64,000 bases of DNA from Parasalinivibrio latis (lineage in GTDB: Bacteria; Pseudomonadota; Gammaproteobacteria; Enterobacterales; Vibrionaceae), in assembly GCF_036825535.1 (NCBI RefSeq), contig NZ_CP098812.1:3100001-3164000 (forward strand), given 5' to 3'. Shown here piece after piece: positions 63,925 through 64,000 of the stretch; position 1 is the first letter of the stretch; each line of letters starts with the position of its first letter. Under the pieces are notes generated by a model. It had not been told where the DNA came from. It was given only the letters and a program-made list of their open reading frames with translations, and ran no database searches. The translations under genes were made by a program, and so were the position numbers.

Positions 63925-64000
63925 CTAGCCGTTCCTTTTAGCTTTCCTTCGTGCTTTCCTCTCCCGGAAAGGCATTGCCAAGGGGGCAAACTCCTTCATT
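63925..64000 (-). CDS. rppH: RNA pyrophosphohydrolase RppH, last codons only (cut by window edge)
   Basis: The minus strand from the window end reads KEFAPLAMPFRERKARRKAKRNG then TAG, in an open frame immediately upstream of ptsP. E. coli RppH has the related VMKEFASVVM near its C-terminus and lies just before ptsP. Only about 24 codons are visible, so the call rests on this motif and on gene order. RppH removes the 5' pyrophosphate of mRNAs to start decay. Confidence 0.75.
   Translation of the reverse strand, partial: MKEFAPLAMPFRERKARRKAKRNG

Overview
The window is a stretch of chromosome from a marine-type gammaproteobacterium, most likely a member of the Vibrionaceae. The evidence is gene order (rppH-ptsP-TauE-lgt-thyA, nptA/nhaA, nhaR, a HlyU-like regulator, rpsT/murJ-ribF-ileS-lspA-fkpB-ispH; greA, OmpU-type porins, dacB) and protein sequences close to E. 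coli and Vibrio. I cannot fix the genus. Nothing resembles a phage, an insertion sequence or a CRISPR array.

Layout. (1) 1-12456: the 3' end of a very large RTX adhesin (VCBS-type repeats, a possible ligand-binding module, a His-rich linker, RTX repeats and a type I secretion signal). After a strong terminator comes its exporter operon: LapB-like ABC transporter, LapC-like membrane fusion protein, LapE/TolC-like outer-membrane channel and an OmpA-family lipoprotein. A separate LapD-like degenerate GGDEF/EAL receptor follows. This is a c-di-GMP controlled surface-adhesion module; its protease LapG is not in the window. (2) 12511-17897: a GNAT acetyltransferase and ubiT on the minus strand, then on the plus strand a PAS-GGDEF-EAL enzyme and ubiU-ubiV. 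UbiT, UbiU and UbiV are the oxygen-independent ubiquinone hydroxylation proteins, here split by the signalling gene. (3) 17976-33906, minus strand: the conserved information-processing block, transcribed as rlmE-ftsH-folP-glmM-secG-tRNA-Leu-tRNA-fMet-rimP-nusA-infB-rbfA-truB-rpsO-pnp-nlpI. (4) 34017-40187: yhbY, greA, two tandem OmpU-like porins, dacB and a short MgtE-type magnesium transporter lacking its CBS domains. (5) 40664-54457: carAB, dapB, ispH, fkpB, lspA, ileS, ribF, murJ and rpsT. (6) 54520-64000: a HlyU-like regulator, nhaR, a small secreted protein, nhaA, the nptA phosphate transporter, thyA, lgt, a TauE-family permease, ptsP and the last codons of rppH.

The most interesting non-coding signal is the roughly 310-nt leader of the short mgtE gene. 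It has a well-formed promoter, a 16-codon upstream ORF rich in Asp/Asn/Pro with its own Shine-Dalgarno sequence, a 10-bp stem that sequesters that ORF's start codon, a second strong hairpin and a C-rich, G-poor tract. This resembles in logic (not in sequence) the mgtL leader of the enteric mgtA Mg2+ transporter gene, and suggests RNA-level Mg2+ control of a transporter that has lost its protein-level gate. Other leads are the pnp RNase III hairpin, a T-N11-A dyad upstream of nhaA, an arginine-box-like dyad at carA, and CRP-like sites upstream of both porins.

All calls come from reading sequence and from memory of the families; no database search was run.
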